Source of the DNA: DATKDU01 sp035512595
GTDB taxonomy: Bacteria > Planctomycetota > Planctomycetia > Pirellulales > Pirellulaceae
Assembly: GCA_035512595.1 (NCBI GenBank)
Contig: DATKDU010000502.1
Coordinates: 1-9,169 of the forward strand
Length of the DNA: 9,169 bases
Direction of reading: 5' to 3'
The notes under the pieces were generated by a model. It was given only the letters and a program-made list of their open reading frames with translations. It was not told where the DNA came from and did no database searches. The position numbers were made by a program, and so were the translations under genes. Below are positions 1-6,722 of this stretch, piece by piece (the stretch's first letter is position 1; every line of letters starts with the position of its first letter).

Positions 1-264
1 GCACCGTAAATCGTGGTAGAAGGCGAGCATGAACTCAATCAAACGCACTCGGGCGGGACCAAACGCAACGGCTGGCAACAACCGCGGCATTGGCGTCGGC
101 GGATACTCTGCCCATACCTTAAATTCTATCGGCCGCCGATCCGACCGGTCAATGTCGCGGCAGAGCGCCAATCTGCGGCAGTCCGCAGGGAAAGGAGAGG
201 AAGTTCCGCGGCATACTGGGTACCAGGTACCGAGCACATCGTACTCCCGATCAGCCCCGAACAT
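1..264 (-). CDS. possible partial reading frame of unknown function, running off the left edge
   Basis: From an ATG at 264 the minus strand stays open for 88 codons to the window edge. The same frame is open back to the stop codon of the DUF11-repeat gene at 303-301, so it lies in phase with that gene just behind its stop. The translation has mixed composition, with segments such as REYDVLGTWYPV and IEFKVWAEYPP that look protein-like, but I recognise no family, signal peptide or membrane segment. AAGAGG directly abuts the ATG, too close to act as a normal ribosome binding site. In DNA this GC-rich a frame of this length can occur by chance, and overlapping plus-strand frames are also open. 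It could be a real downstream gene, a read-through tail of the DUF11 protein, or nothing. No better gene candidate is visible in 1-300. Confidence 0.25.
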   Translation of the reverse strand, partial: MFGADREYDVLGTWYPVCRGTSSPFPADCRRLALCRDIDRSDRRPIEFKVWAEYPPTPMPRLLPAVAFGPARVRLIEFMLAFYHDLRC

Positions 265-300
265 CCTCTTGGCGACAGCCAGCCAATCGCGTTCCGGTGC

Positions 301-3300
301 CTATCCGGCCGACCGGCGCCAGACGATCGTACACAGCCGCGGAGAGATGAGCTGCGTCGTGTTGATGGTCGCCGAGGCCTGGTCGTCCTCGGTGGGGACG
401 TTGTTGTTCGGCGTGGAGTCGCTGTCGAACTCGTTCATGGCGGTCACCTCGGCCGAGTTCACCACCTGACCCGGTTGCGAAGCCGTGGCGACGATGGTCA
501 ACGTGGCGCTCGCGCCGGAGTTGAGCCCGCCGATGTCCCACAGGCCCGTGGCCTGAGTGTAAGTGCCGACGCTGGCCGTGGCGGAAACGAACGTCAAGCC
601 GGCCGGGAGCAGATCGGTCACTTGCAAACCGCTGGCGGCTTGCGGGCCGTCGTTGGTCGCCGTGATCGTGAAGGTGACGTTCTGCCCGACCTGCGGCGCC
701 GCATTGGACACTTGCTTGCTCAGCCGCACGTCGGCGACGTTGGGAGTAATCGTGATCGTGGACTCGTCGTCCTCGCCGGCCGCCGTGTTGCCGGGTGTGG
801 AGTCGGGATCGAACTGATCGGACGTCATCAGCCGGGCTGTATTCTGCTTGACGTCCGCCGTCGTGTTGGTGGCGGTGATCGTCAGCTCGACGGTCGTGCC
901 GGCAGCAATCGTGCCGATGTTCCAGATGCCCGTGTTCTGGTCGTACGTTCCGGCGGCGGTGGTGGCCGTGCCGAACGTCATCCCGGCGGGAATCTGGTCG
1001 GCGAGGGTGACGCCGGTGGCCTGCTGCGTGGTGCTGCTGTTGGTGACGCGGATCGTAAAAGTGATCAATTGACCATTATTCGGGGTCGCGTCGTCCACTT
1101 CCTTGATGACCGACAGATCGGCCACCTGCGGGGTCACATCGACGCTGTCCTGGTCGTCGGCCGCGTTGCCATCGAACTGGTCCGAAGCGGTCACCTGCGC
1201 CGTGTTGGTCTGGACGCCGTCGCTGGTGGCGGTCGCAGTGAGAGTCAGCGTGGCGCTGGCCCCGCTGGCCAGCGAATCGATCGTCCACTGACCGTTGGTC
1301 TGGTTATAGGAACCGGTGGCCGTCGTTGCGGTGCCGAATTGCAACCCCGCGGGCAACTGGTCCGTCACGACCACATTGGTCGCCGCTACGGGGCCCGTGT
1401 TGCTGACCACGATCGTGAAGGTGATCAGATCGTTCTTATCCGGCGTGGCGTTATCAACGGTCTTGGTGACCGCCAGGTTAGTCTCTTCAGGCGTGATGGT
1501 CACGCTTGCCGAGTCGTTTTGGCCGTTGGTATCGAACTGGTCGAGGCTCGTGAGCGTCGCGGAGTTGACCTTGGCGCCGCTCGTCGTGGCCGTCGCCGAT
1601 AGAGTCAGCGTCACGTCGGCTCCGCTGGCCAGCGAATCGATCGTCCATTCGCCGGTGGTCTGGTTGTAGGCCGTTCCAGCCGGAGCGTCGAAGCTGTCCA
1701 GCGACAGCCCAGCCGGCAGCAGATCGGTGATGACGATGTCGGTCGCTGCATCGGGCCCGCCGTTGGCGGCAACAATCGTGAACGTCACCACGTCGTCCCG
1801 GTCGGGGGTTAGATTGTCCGCCGTCTTGGTCACCGAGATGTCCGCGATCGTCGGCGTGAGCGTCACGCTCTGCTGGTCATCCTCTTCCGAATTGTTGTTG
1901 TTGGGGGTCGAGTCGACGTCCGCCTGGTCGGCGGCCACAACCTCGGCCGTGTTGATCTTCGGGTCAGAGGTGGTCACGATGGCGGCCAGCGTGAGCGTGG
2001 CGTCGGCCCCGCTGTTGACCGTGCCGACGGTCCATAGCCCCGTCTCTGGATCGTAAGTCCCCTGAGTGGCCACCGCCGAGACGAACGTCATGCCCGGGGG
2101 CAAGTCGTCGTTGACGACGACGCCCGTCGCGTTGTCCGGACCGGCATTGGCCACAATGATGGTGAATGTGACCTGCTGGTCGCGATCGGGCGTCACATTA
2201 TCGGCGCTTTTGCTGAGCGACAGGTCAATCAAGGCGGCATCCACGATGACCGAATCCTGGTCGTCTTCCAGGGGGTCGTTGTTCCCCGGCGTCGAATCGG
2301 GGTCGAACTCATCGACGCCGGTCACCTCGGCGACGTTTTCCTGGCCGTCGAGGGTGGTCACCGTGGCCACGATCCCGAGCGTGGCGTCCGCTCCCGCATC
2401 GATGCTGCCGACGGTCCAAATGCCGGTGATGTTGTCGTAACTTCCCTGGCTGGGGGTGCTGGAAACGAAGTCCAGGCCGGCAGGGAGCAAATCGGTGACG
2501 ACGACGTTGTTGGCCGCGCCGGGGCCGGCATTGGCCACGGTGATCGTGAAGGTCACATCCTGGCCGATCGACGGCGCGGCGATATCGACCGTCTTCGTCA
2601 AGCTCAGGTCGGCTGAGTTGGCGAAATCCTGCGCCTTGACGGTCGGGGCGATGGTCTCCACGACTTGCACGAGGCCGTCGGTCGCGTCCACCGTCGTATC
2701 GATTTGCATCTCGATCGCATTGACGCTGGCGAAGTCGGCCGGGCCACTGGCGCCGCCCCCGGTCGCGAAGCCGGAGAAGAGGAAGATCAACTCGCTCCCG
2801 GGAGTAGCAGGGATGGCGATCGCCTGCTCCGACCAGTTGTTGGCGTCGCTGTAGATCCTCAGTCGGGCCGTAGCGCCGCTTTGATCCGCTCCGGCCAGCA
2901 GCCGAATGCCGGTGGCTGTCCCGCCGCTGGTCAGGTCATGGTTGCCCAGGCCGGCAAAATTAATCGCGCTGGCGTCGCCGTCGATTCCGTCCCACACGCT
3001 GACGTAGCGTCCCTGCGAGGTGAGCGAGGCGTCGAAGCTCAATCCGGTGGAAATCGCCTCCAGGTCGACCGTTTCACCCGCGCTGCCGGAGGTGAACTCG
3101 ACCAGCAGGTCGCGCTCGCCGCCCAAGGCGCTGGCGGCCAGCGCGGTGCCTAAGCTCTGCGTGCCGACGGGAGGACCGGCCGACAAGCTGGGGCCGGTCT
3201 CGGTATAGTCGTCGATCGTGCCGGCCACGGTCCCTTGCGCCTCGAGCGCGGTGATCGTGATCAGGGCGCTGTTCTGGGCGCTCAGGACGATGGCCCCGAC

Positions 3301-3675
3301 CGTTTGCGCCGGCTGCTCGATCCAATAATCCCCGGCCGCCAGACCGTCGAAGCGATAGCGGCCGTTGGCATCGGTCACGCCGGCGGTGGCCGGTGCGTCG
3401 TCGCCGGCCGGCTCGAACACGCCGTCGCCGTCGTCGATGTAGAGATTGACGGTCGCGCCTGCGACCTCTTCCCCCGCCGTGAATCCATCGCCGGTCGCGT
3501 CGCGATAGATGAGGCCCGAGATCGCCCCCAGGTCGCTGGCCAGCATCGCCCGCGCTTCGAGCGACTCAAACGCAAAGCCGCGGCGCTGCGGCCGTTTTTC
3601 CTCCTGCCGGCGAAAGACCGTTTTCAGGAACTGGGCAAAGACGGAGGGCATCGTGCGGCGGGAGCGTCGTGCCAT
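301..3675 (-). CDS. LEPR-XLL secreted/surface protein with SdrD B-like domain and six DUF11 repeats
   Basis: Large (1124 aa) probable cell-surface or secreted adhesin-like protein. A basic N-terminus (MARRSRRT) leads to FESLEARAML at residues 36-45, the planctomycete LEPR-XLL-type signature found at the start of big exported proteins. Residues about 50-127 form an SdrD B/Cna-B-like domain (GLIYRDATGDG, ending DGLAAGDYWIEQ). Residues about 150-345 are a beta-rich domain I cannot name. Six DUF11 repeats begin near 355, 483, 611, 732, 852 and 981; each has an xLxLTKTVD start, FTIxVxNxGP, VxDxLPAG and a WTIGxLxxGAxATLT core. They are joined by Asp-rich linkers (DSTPGNN, EDDQ) that may bind calcium. 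The protein ends in a short basic tail with no visible sorting signal or dockerin. I chose ATG 3675 because AGGTG lies 7 bases upstream; a GTG at 3684 is in frame but overlaps that motif. The exact role is unknown. Confidence 0.85.
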   Translation of the reverse strand: MARRSRRTMPSVFAQFLKTVFRRQEEKRPQRRGFAFESLEARAMLASDLGAISGLIYRDATGDGFTAGEEVAGATVNLYIDDGDGVFEPAGDDAPATAGVTDANGRYRFDGLAAGDYWIEQPAQTVGAIVLSAQNSALITITALEAQGTVAGTIDDYTETGPSLSAGPPVGTQSLGTALAASALGGERDLLVEFTSGSAGETVDLEAISTGLSFDASLTSQGRYVSVWDGIDGDASAINFAGLGNHDLTSGGTATGIRLLAGADQSGATARLRIYSDANNWSEQAIAIPATPGSELIFLFSGFATGGGASGPADFASVNAIEMQIDTTVDATDGLVQVVETIAPTVKAQDFANSADLSLTKTVDIAAPSIGQDVTFTITVANAGPGAANNVVVTDLLPAGLDFVSSTPSQGSYDNITGIWTVGSIDAGADATLGIVATVTTLDGQENVAEVTGVDEFDPDSTPGNNDPLEDDQDSVIVDAALIDLSLSKSADNVTPDRDQQVTFTIIVANAGPDNATGVVVNDDLPPGMTFVSAVATQGTYDPETGLWTVGTVNSGADATLTLAAIVTTSDPKINTAEVVAADQADVDSTPNNNNSEEDDQQSVTLTPTIADISVTKTADNLTPDRDDVVTFTIVAANGGPDAATDIVITDLLPAGLSLDSFDAPAGTAYNQTTGEWTIDSLASGADVTLTLSATATTSGAKVNSATLTSLDQFDTNGQNDSASVTITPEETNLAVTKTVDNATPDKNDLITFTIVVSNTGPVAATNVVVTDQLPAGLQFGTATTATGSYNQTNGQWTIDSLASGASATLTLTATATSDGVQTNTAQVTASDQFDGNAADDQDSVDVTPQVADLSVIKEVDDATPNNGQLITFTIRVTNSSTTQQATGVTLADQIPAGMTFGTATTAAGTYDQNTGIWNIGTIAAGTTVELTITATNTTADVKQNTARLMTSDQFDPDSTPGNTAAGEDDESTITITPNVADVRLSKQVSNAAPQVGQNVTFTITATNDGPQAASGLQVTDLLPAGLTFVSATASVGTYTQATGLWDIGGLNSGASATLTIVATASQPGQVVNSAEVTAMNEFDSDSTPNNNVPTEDDQASATINTTQLISPRLCTIVWRRSAG
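1262..1647. repeat. near-identical DNA in adjacent DUF11 repeats 3 and 4
   Basis: An identical 26-base stretch occurs at 1262-1287 and 1622-1647, exactly 360 bases (120 codons) apart, and the flanks are also similar. Both encode WTIDSLASGA in consecutive DUF11 repeats. The other repeats of the same protein use different codons here, so this pair looks like the most recent duplication or a gene-conversion event within the array. Confidence 0.7.
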
Positions 3676-3986
3676 GGATTGCACCTGCGGTTAGCGGGGC
3701 GCCGTTCGGGGCGGCCGACAGGGTGAAAACGAAGCCTGCGGCCGATCGTGAAGGCGGCTTTCGAGGCGGGATTTGACGTGGGTAGGCAGAATGTCGTCTC
3801 TGAAGGTATCGGAATGGACTTGCGTGGAACTTGTTCCAATTCTGCCTGCCGGCACGGCCGTCAAGTTTCCGTCACGGGAATAGTCTTTCCAGCCCGCACA
3901 ATTGCCAGTCCCGGTGCGAACCGTGGATTTCAATGACGTGGCATCACCGCTACGATTGGGCCTCACACGATGCGGATTTTTTGTTC
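3676..3986. promoter_or_regulatory. divergent intergenic region between the DUF11-protein gene and the antiporter gene
   Basis: About 310 bases separate two divergent genes and must hold both promoters. I found no convincing -35/-10 pair on either strand; two TTGACG hexamers (3773 plus, 3864 minus) have no good -10 at 16-18 bases. It does contain a perfect 14-base palindrome at 3825-3838 and a 9-base inverted repeat (3784-3792 and 3839-3847) that brackets it. Short open frames across it look like chance. It also includes the alternative upstream ATG (3933) of the antiporter. Confidence 0.5.
3825..3838. promoter_or_regulatory. perfect palindrome TGGAACTTGTTCCA, possible operator
   Basis: TGGAAC-TT-GTTCCA is a perfect 6+6 inverted repeat with a 2-base centre, in the middle of the divergent intergenic region. 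It is enclosed by a longer-range 9-base inverted repeat (AGGCAGAAT at 3784-3792, ATTCTGCCT at 3839-3847). Its size and place fit a dimeric regulator site serving one or both genes, but I cannot name the regulator, and a palindrome of this length can arise by chance. Confidence 0.3.
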
Positions 3987-5729
3987 ATGCACGACACGGT
4001 TATTTTGACGATCGCCATTGGATTTGGCTTTGCGCTGCTGTTTGGCACGCTCACCAATCGGCTGGGGCTGTCTCCCATCGTCGGGTATCTGATTGCCGGC
4101 TTCATGGTCGGCCCGCGCACCCCCGGCCCGGTGGCTGATCCCGCGGTGGCGAACCAACTGGCCGAGGTCGGCGTGATTCTTTTGATGTTTGGGGTGGGGC
4201 TGGAGTTCCATTTCAAAGACCTGCTGCGGGTGAAATCGATTGCCGTCCCGGGGGCCGTGTTCCAGATTCTGGCGGCCACGGCGTGCTGCACCGCCATTGG
4301 CATGCTGCTGGGCCTGTCGTTAACCGCCGGTCTGCTGCTGGGAGTTGCTGTCTCGGTCGCCAGTACCGTGGTCCTCGTGCGGGTGCTGATGGATTACGGG
4401 GTCCTGCACACGCCGCAGGGGCACGTCGCCGTCGGCTGGCTCGTCGTCGAGGATCTGTTCACCGTGGTGGTGCTGGTCCTCATGCCCGCACTGACGCAGG
4501 CGCTGGCTGCCGGCAGGATTGGCGTCGTGGCCGGCTCCATCCTGTGGACCATCCTGAAGATCGTGGCCCTGGTGGCCCTGGTGATGATTGTCGGAACGCG
4601 CCTCATTCCCCTGCTGATGAACTACATGGCTCGCACCCGCTCGCGAGAGCTGTTCACGCTCTCCGTTTTGGCCGTGGCTTTGGGCATCGCCACCGGCTCG
4701 GCACTCGTGTTCGGAGTCTCGATGGCCCTGGGTGCATTTCTCGCCGGCATGGTGGTCAGCCAGTCCGACGTCAGTCAGCAAGCGGCATCGGACGCCCTGC
4801 CCATGCGGGACGCGTTTGCGGTGCTGTTCTTCGTTTCGGTGGGAATGCTCTTTGATCCGGCTTCGCTGCCGCAGAACTGGCTCCTGACGCTGGGAGTGCT
4901 GGGGGTGATCCTGGTGATCAAGCCGCTGGCGGCACTGATCATTGTCATGGCGCTAGGCTACCCGATCCGCACGGCATTGACGGTAGCGGTGGCGCTGGCC
5001 CAGATCGGCGAGTTTTCGTTCATTCTTGGCAGCCAGGCGGTGGAATTGAAATTACTGTCGGCGACCGAGTCCAGCGTGCTGGTCACCTGCGCGATCGTCT
5101 CGATCACCCTCAATCCGCTCCTCTTTCAATTGGTGGCGCCGGCGGAACGCTACCTGCAAGCTCGTCCGCATCTATTGCGATTCCTGAAACAGCGCCGCAA
5201 AGCTGACCCGCTGGCGGAGGTTGCTTCCCTGGAAAGCGAAGCGGAGGGTGCCGTCCAGGCCCTGGTGATCGGCTATGGGCCGGTCGGCCAGACGCTGACG
5301 GCCATTCTCCGCGACTTCAAGATTCGGCCGCTGATCATCGACCTGAACGTGGACACCGTCCGCAGGCTGCGGCTGGAAGGGACGCCGGCACTCTACGGCG
5401 ACGCCAACAGCGTCGAGATCTTGCGCTCGGCGGGGATCGACCGCGTCAGCTACTTGCTGCTGACCCTTCCCGATGAAGCCGCGCGGTACGCGATCATCGC
5501 CACGGCTTTGACGCTCAATCCGCAGATCAAGATCATCTCGCGGGCGCGGTACGTCGCCGAGCGCGACGTCCTCAAGGAGGCGAAGGTCTCCGCCGTCGCC
5601 TACGAAGAGGCGGAAGTGGCGGCGGCACTGGGAGAAATGCTGCTCAAGGAAGTCGGCGTGAGCGAAGCGGAAGTGATGGCCCGCTCGGCGAAGATTCGCA
5701 GCGACTTGTCGCTGGGAGACAAACAGTAA
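3987..5729 (+). CDS. ybaL: YbaL/KefB-type CPA2 cation:proton antiporter with TrkA-N domain
   Basis: Inner-membrane monovalent cation/proton antiporter of the CPA2 (KefB/KefC, YbaL, RosB) family, 580 aa, close to the usual length of about 560. It would exchange K+ or Na+ for H+ under control of a cytosolic nucleotide-binding domain. Residues 1 to about 395 are a many-helix exchanger domain with family motifs: VGYLIAGFMVGP, LAEVGVILLMFGVGLEF, STVVLVRVL, a membrane acidic pair E155-D156 in GWLVVEDLFTVVVLVLMPAL, SRELFTLSVLAVALG, FAVLFFVSVGMLFDP and AQIGEFSFILG (Q339-E342). After a charged linker, residues 425-540 form a Rossmann TrkA-N (RCK) domain with GYGPVG at 429-434 and D452 ending the second strand, which fits NAD(H) binding. 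I chose ATG 3987 because MHDTVILTIAIG aligns with the start of E. coli YbaL as I recall it; an in-frame ATG at 3933 would add 18 residues. Neither has a strong ribosome binding site. It has no operon partner here. Confidence 0.92.
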   Translation: MHDTVILTIAIGFGFALLFGTLTNRLGLSPIVGYLIAGFMVGPRTPGPVADPAVANQLAEVGVILLMFGVGLEFHFKDLLRVKSIAVPGAVFQILAATACCTAIGMLLGLSLTAGLLLGVAVSVASTVVLVRVLMDYGVLHTPQGHVAVGWLVVEDLFTVVVLVLMPALTQALAAGRIGVVAGSILWTILKIVALVALVMIVGTRLIPLLMNYMARTRSRELFTLSVLAVALGIATGSALVFGVSMALGAFLAGMVVSQSDVSQQAASDALPMRDAFAVLFFVSVGMLFDPASLPQNWLLTLGVLGVILVIKPLAALIIVMALGYPIRTALTVAVALAQIGEFSFILGSQAVELKLLSATESSVLVTCAIVSITLNPLLFQLVAPAERYLQARPHLLRFLKQRRKADPLAEVASLESEAEGAVQALVIGYGPVGQTLTAILRDFKIRPLIIDLNVDTVRRLRLEGTPALYGDANSVEILRSAGIDRVSYLLLTLPDEAARYAIIATALTLNPQIKIISRARYVAERDVLKEAKVSAVAYEEAEVAAALGEMLLKEVGVSEAEVMARSAKIRSDLSLGDKQ

Positions 5730-5791
5730 CCCGAAGCGTCAGCGAGTGACTACGCCAACGGACGTAAATGCCCTCGCTGACGCTTCGGGTT
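5728..5791. repeat. palindromic element A, 19-bp perfect arms, overlapping the antiporter stop codon
   Basis: AACCCGAAGCGTCAGCGAG (5728-5746) is exactly complementary to CTCGCTGACGCTTCGGGTT (5773-5791) across a 26-base loop. The left arm starts inside the TAA stop (5727-5729) of the antiporter gene. I recall this arm as a common dispersed repeat in planctomycete genomes. It may act as a 3' mRNA stabiliser or terminator, but no T-tract follows. Confidence 0.85.
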
Positions 5792-5806
5792 GGTATGCCA
5801 CCAACA

Positions 5807-5861
5807 CCCCGACTCGGACATGGCCCAGGCGAACCGTGCCACCATGCCCGAGTCGTTGGGG
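5807..5861. repeat. palindromic element B
   Basis: CCCC plus GACTCGGACATGG (5807-5823) pairs with CCATGCCCGAGTC (5842-5854) plus GGGG (5858-5861). The 13-base cores match at 12 positions, and a 3-base GTT bulge sits on the right arm. The loop at 5824-5841 is 18 bases. It begins 15 bases after element A and is unrelated to it in sequence. Confidence 0.7.
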
Positions 5862-5866
5862 TATCA

Positions 5867-5895
5867 CTCCAGCCAGGCGGAGCTGGAGGAGTTTT
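5867..5895 (+). terminator. weak candidate intrinsic terminator
   Basis: CTCCAGC (5867-5873) pairs with GCTGGAG (5882-5888) over an 8-base loop, and TTTT follows at 5892-5895. It could end plus-strand transcripts from the antiporter gene. The stem is short and the T run has only four bases, three bases beyond the stem, so this is tentative. Confidence 0.25.
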
Positions 5896-5899
5896 CTGA

Positions 5900-5974
5900 G
5901 TAGAACGGATTTCAATCCGTTCCGGGCGGGAATGAGCTTCGTCCGTCTTCGGAACGGAATAAATTCCGTTCTAC
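5900..5974. repeat. palindromic element C with nested hairpins in each arm
   Basis: The 25-base arms 5900-5924 and 5950-5974 are complementary at 22 positions. Each arm is itself a hairpin: AACGGAT/ATCCGTT in the left and AACGGAAT/ATTCCGTT in the right. The arms differ from each other only in and beside the small loops, and each still self-pairs perfectly. The element can therefore fold as one long stem or as two short hairpins. The style resembles dispersed repeats I recall from planctomycetes. Confidence 0.8.
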
Positions 5975-5986
5975 GCGTCAAAAAAG

Positions 5987-6022
5987 GCCAGTGCCGGCGG
6001 CAGCTTATCCGCCGGCACTGGC
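5987..6022. repeat. palindromic element D: 14-bp perfect hairpin, terminator-like on the minus strand
   Basis: GCCAGTGCCGGCGG (5987-6000) pairs perfectly with CCGCCGGCACTGGC (6009-6022) over the 8-base loop CAGCTTAT. Six A residues at 5980-5985 precede it on the plus strand, so read leftward it is a GC-rich stem followed at once by six U. That is the form of an intrinsic terminator for minus-strand transcripts entering from the right. The permease fragment starts about 13 bases after the stem. Confidence 0.8.
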
Positions 6023-6034
6023 GCGACACATAGC

Positions 6035-6640
6035 GTTCTGTTACACGGCCGCGAGCTCGTCACCCGCCGGGCCGGCTCCTACCAGGTCGAGCGGCTGGAG
6101 ATGAGTCAGATCACCGTGTCGATCGACAAAGTGGAAAGCGTTGCCAACAGTGCAGCCGTCATCCGTTCGCTGATCGAGCAGTTCCATCCCCGCAAGGATG
6201 TCACGATCACCGTCCCCCTGGACCTCCTGCAAAAGGCCGAGCAGACCCAGCAGCTCTTCACGATGATCCTCGGCGCCATTGCCAGCATCTCCCTCGTCGT
6301 CGGCGGCATTGGCATCATGAACATCATGCTCGCCACCGTCACCGAGCGGACCCGCGAGATCGGCATTCGCCGCGCCTTGGGGGCCAAACGCCGCGACATC
6401 GCCACGCAGTTTCTCGTCGAGTGCCTGATTCTCACCTGCGGCGGGGGCCTGGTCGGCGTGGCGCTCAGCGTCGCCCTCTCGTATCTCGTTTCGCACGTCC
6501 TGTCGCTGCCGACGATCATCCCCCTCTGGTCGCCGCTGGTCGCCTTTGGCGTCTCGATCCTCGTCGGCCTCGCCTCCGGCCTCGTCCCCGCCCGCCGCGC
6601 CGCGGTCATGAACCCCATCGAAGCCCTGCGGCATACGTAA
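6035..6640 (+). pseudogene. 3' fragment of a MacB-type ABC-transporter permease (FtsX domain), front missing
   Basis: C-terminal part of a MacB/FtsX-family permease; intact relatives are about 400 aa or more, with a leading helix, a periplasmic domain and three further helices. Homology is visible from about 6041 (GRELVTRRAGSYQVERLEMSQITV), through the end of the periplasmic domain, then three membrane segments near residues 51-74, 106-130 and 143-165 counted from ATG 6101. Between the first two lies the hallmark VTERTREIGIRRALGAKRRDI, and the protein ends normally with PARRAAVMNPIEALRHT. The first helix and most of the periplasmic domain are absent: upstream the frame runs into hairpin D and a stop at 5960-5962. 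No ATP-binding partner gene is nearby. The internal ATG 6101 could give a 179-aa product without an evident ribosome binding site. I treat it as a decayed or rearranged gene remnant; the remaining sequence has no frameshift or internal stop, so the break may be recent. Confidence 0.8.
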
Positions 6641-6722
6641 CCGTAGTAGGCACACTCCGTGTGCCGTCGTGGGGCGGGCGTCTCGCCTGCGGGACGGCAC
6701 ACGGAGTGTGCCTGCTACGTTA
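6638..6722. repeat. palindromic element E spanning both convergent stop codons
   Basis: The 27-base arms 6642-6668 and 6693-6719 match at 26 positions. Both contain GGCACACTCCGTGTGCCGTC on their own strand, and that block holds a further GGCACAC/GTGTGCC palindrome. The symmetry extends outward, with one bulged C, to the TAA of the permease fragment (6638-6640, plus) and the TAA of the SDR gene (6722-6720, minus). The element fills the whole gap between two tail-to-tail genes and may serve as a bidirectional terminator, though it lacks T-tracts. Confidence 0.85.

Noticed and set aside
173..188. CTGCGG-CAGT-CCGCAG hairpin as a terminator of the DUF11-protein gene.
   Set aside because: Only six base pairs, no T-tract on the minus strand, and more than 100 bases past the stop.
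219..231. GGTACCAGGTACC as a possible site.
   Set aside because: Two adjacent copies of a 6-base palindrome with no context; likely chance.
13..1602. Long plus-strand open frame (529 codons) opposite the DUF11-protein gene.
   Set aside because: Its translation is Arg/Gly/Val-rich with no domain, and it lies antisense to a convincingly coding repeat protein; it reflects the GC-rich codon use of the real gene.
355..2620. Regularly spaced similar DNA blocks that could suggest a CRISPR array or tandem DNA repeat.
   Set aside because: The period is about 360-390 bases, the similarity follows codons, and the units translate into DUF11 domains.
3773..3801. TTGACG as a -35 box of a promoter for the antiporter.
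   Set aside because: No acceptable -10 hexamer occurs 16-18 bases downstream.
3825..3838. Palindrome read as a LexA (SOS) box of GAAC-N4-GTTC type.
   Set aside because: The spacing between GAAC and GTTC is 2 bases, not 4, and neither neighbouring gene is an SOS gene.
4283..4855. Plus-strand frame of 190 codons inside the antiporter gene in another frame.
   Set aside because: Arg/Gly/His-rich shadow translation; the antiporter frame matches its family along the whole length.
5728..6022. The hairpin cluster as a riboswitch or structured non-coding RNA.
   Set aside because: The elements are independent simple palindromes at a 3' end of a gene, with no conserved aptamer-like unpaired core that I can see; dispersed repeats explain them better.
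6041..6700. Minus-strand open frame of 219 codons opposite the permease fragment.
   Set aside because: The translation is low-complexity (Asp/Gly/Arg-rich) without any family motif, while the plus strand carries clear MacB motifs.
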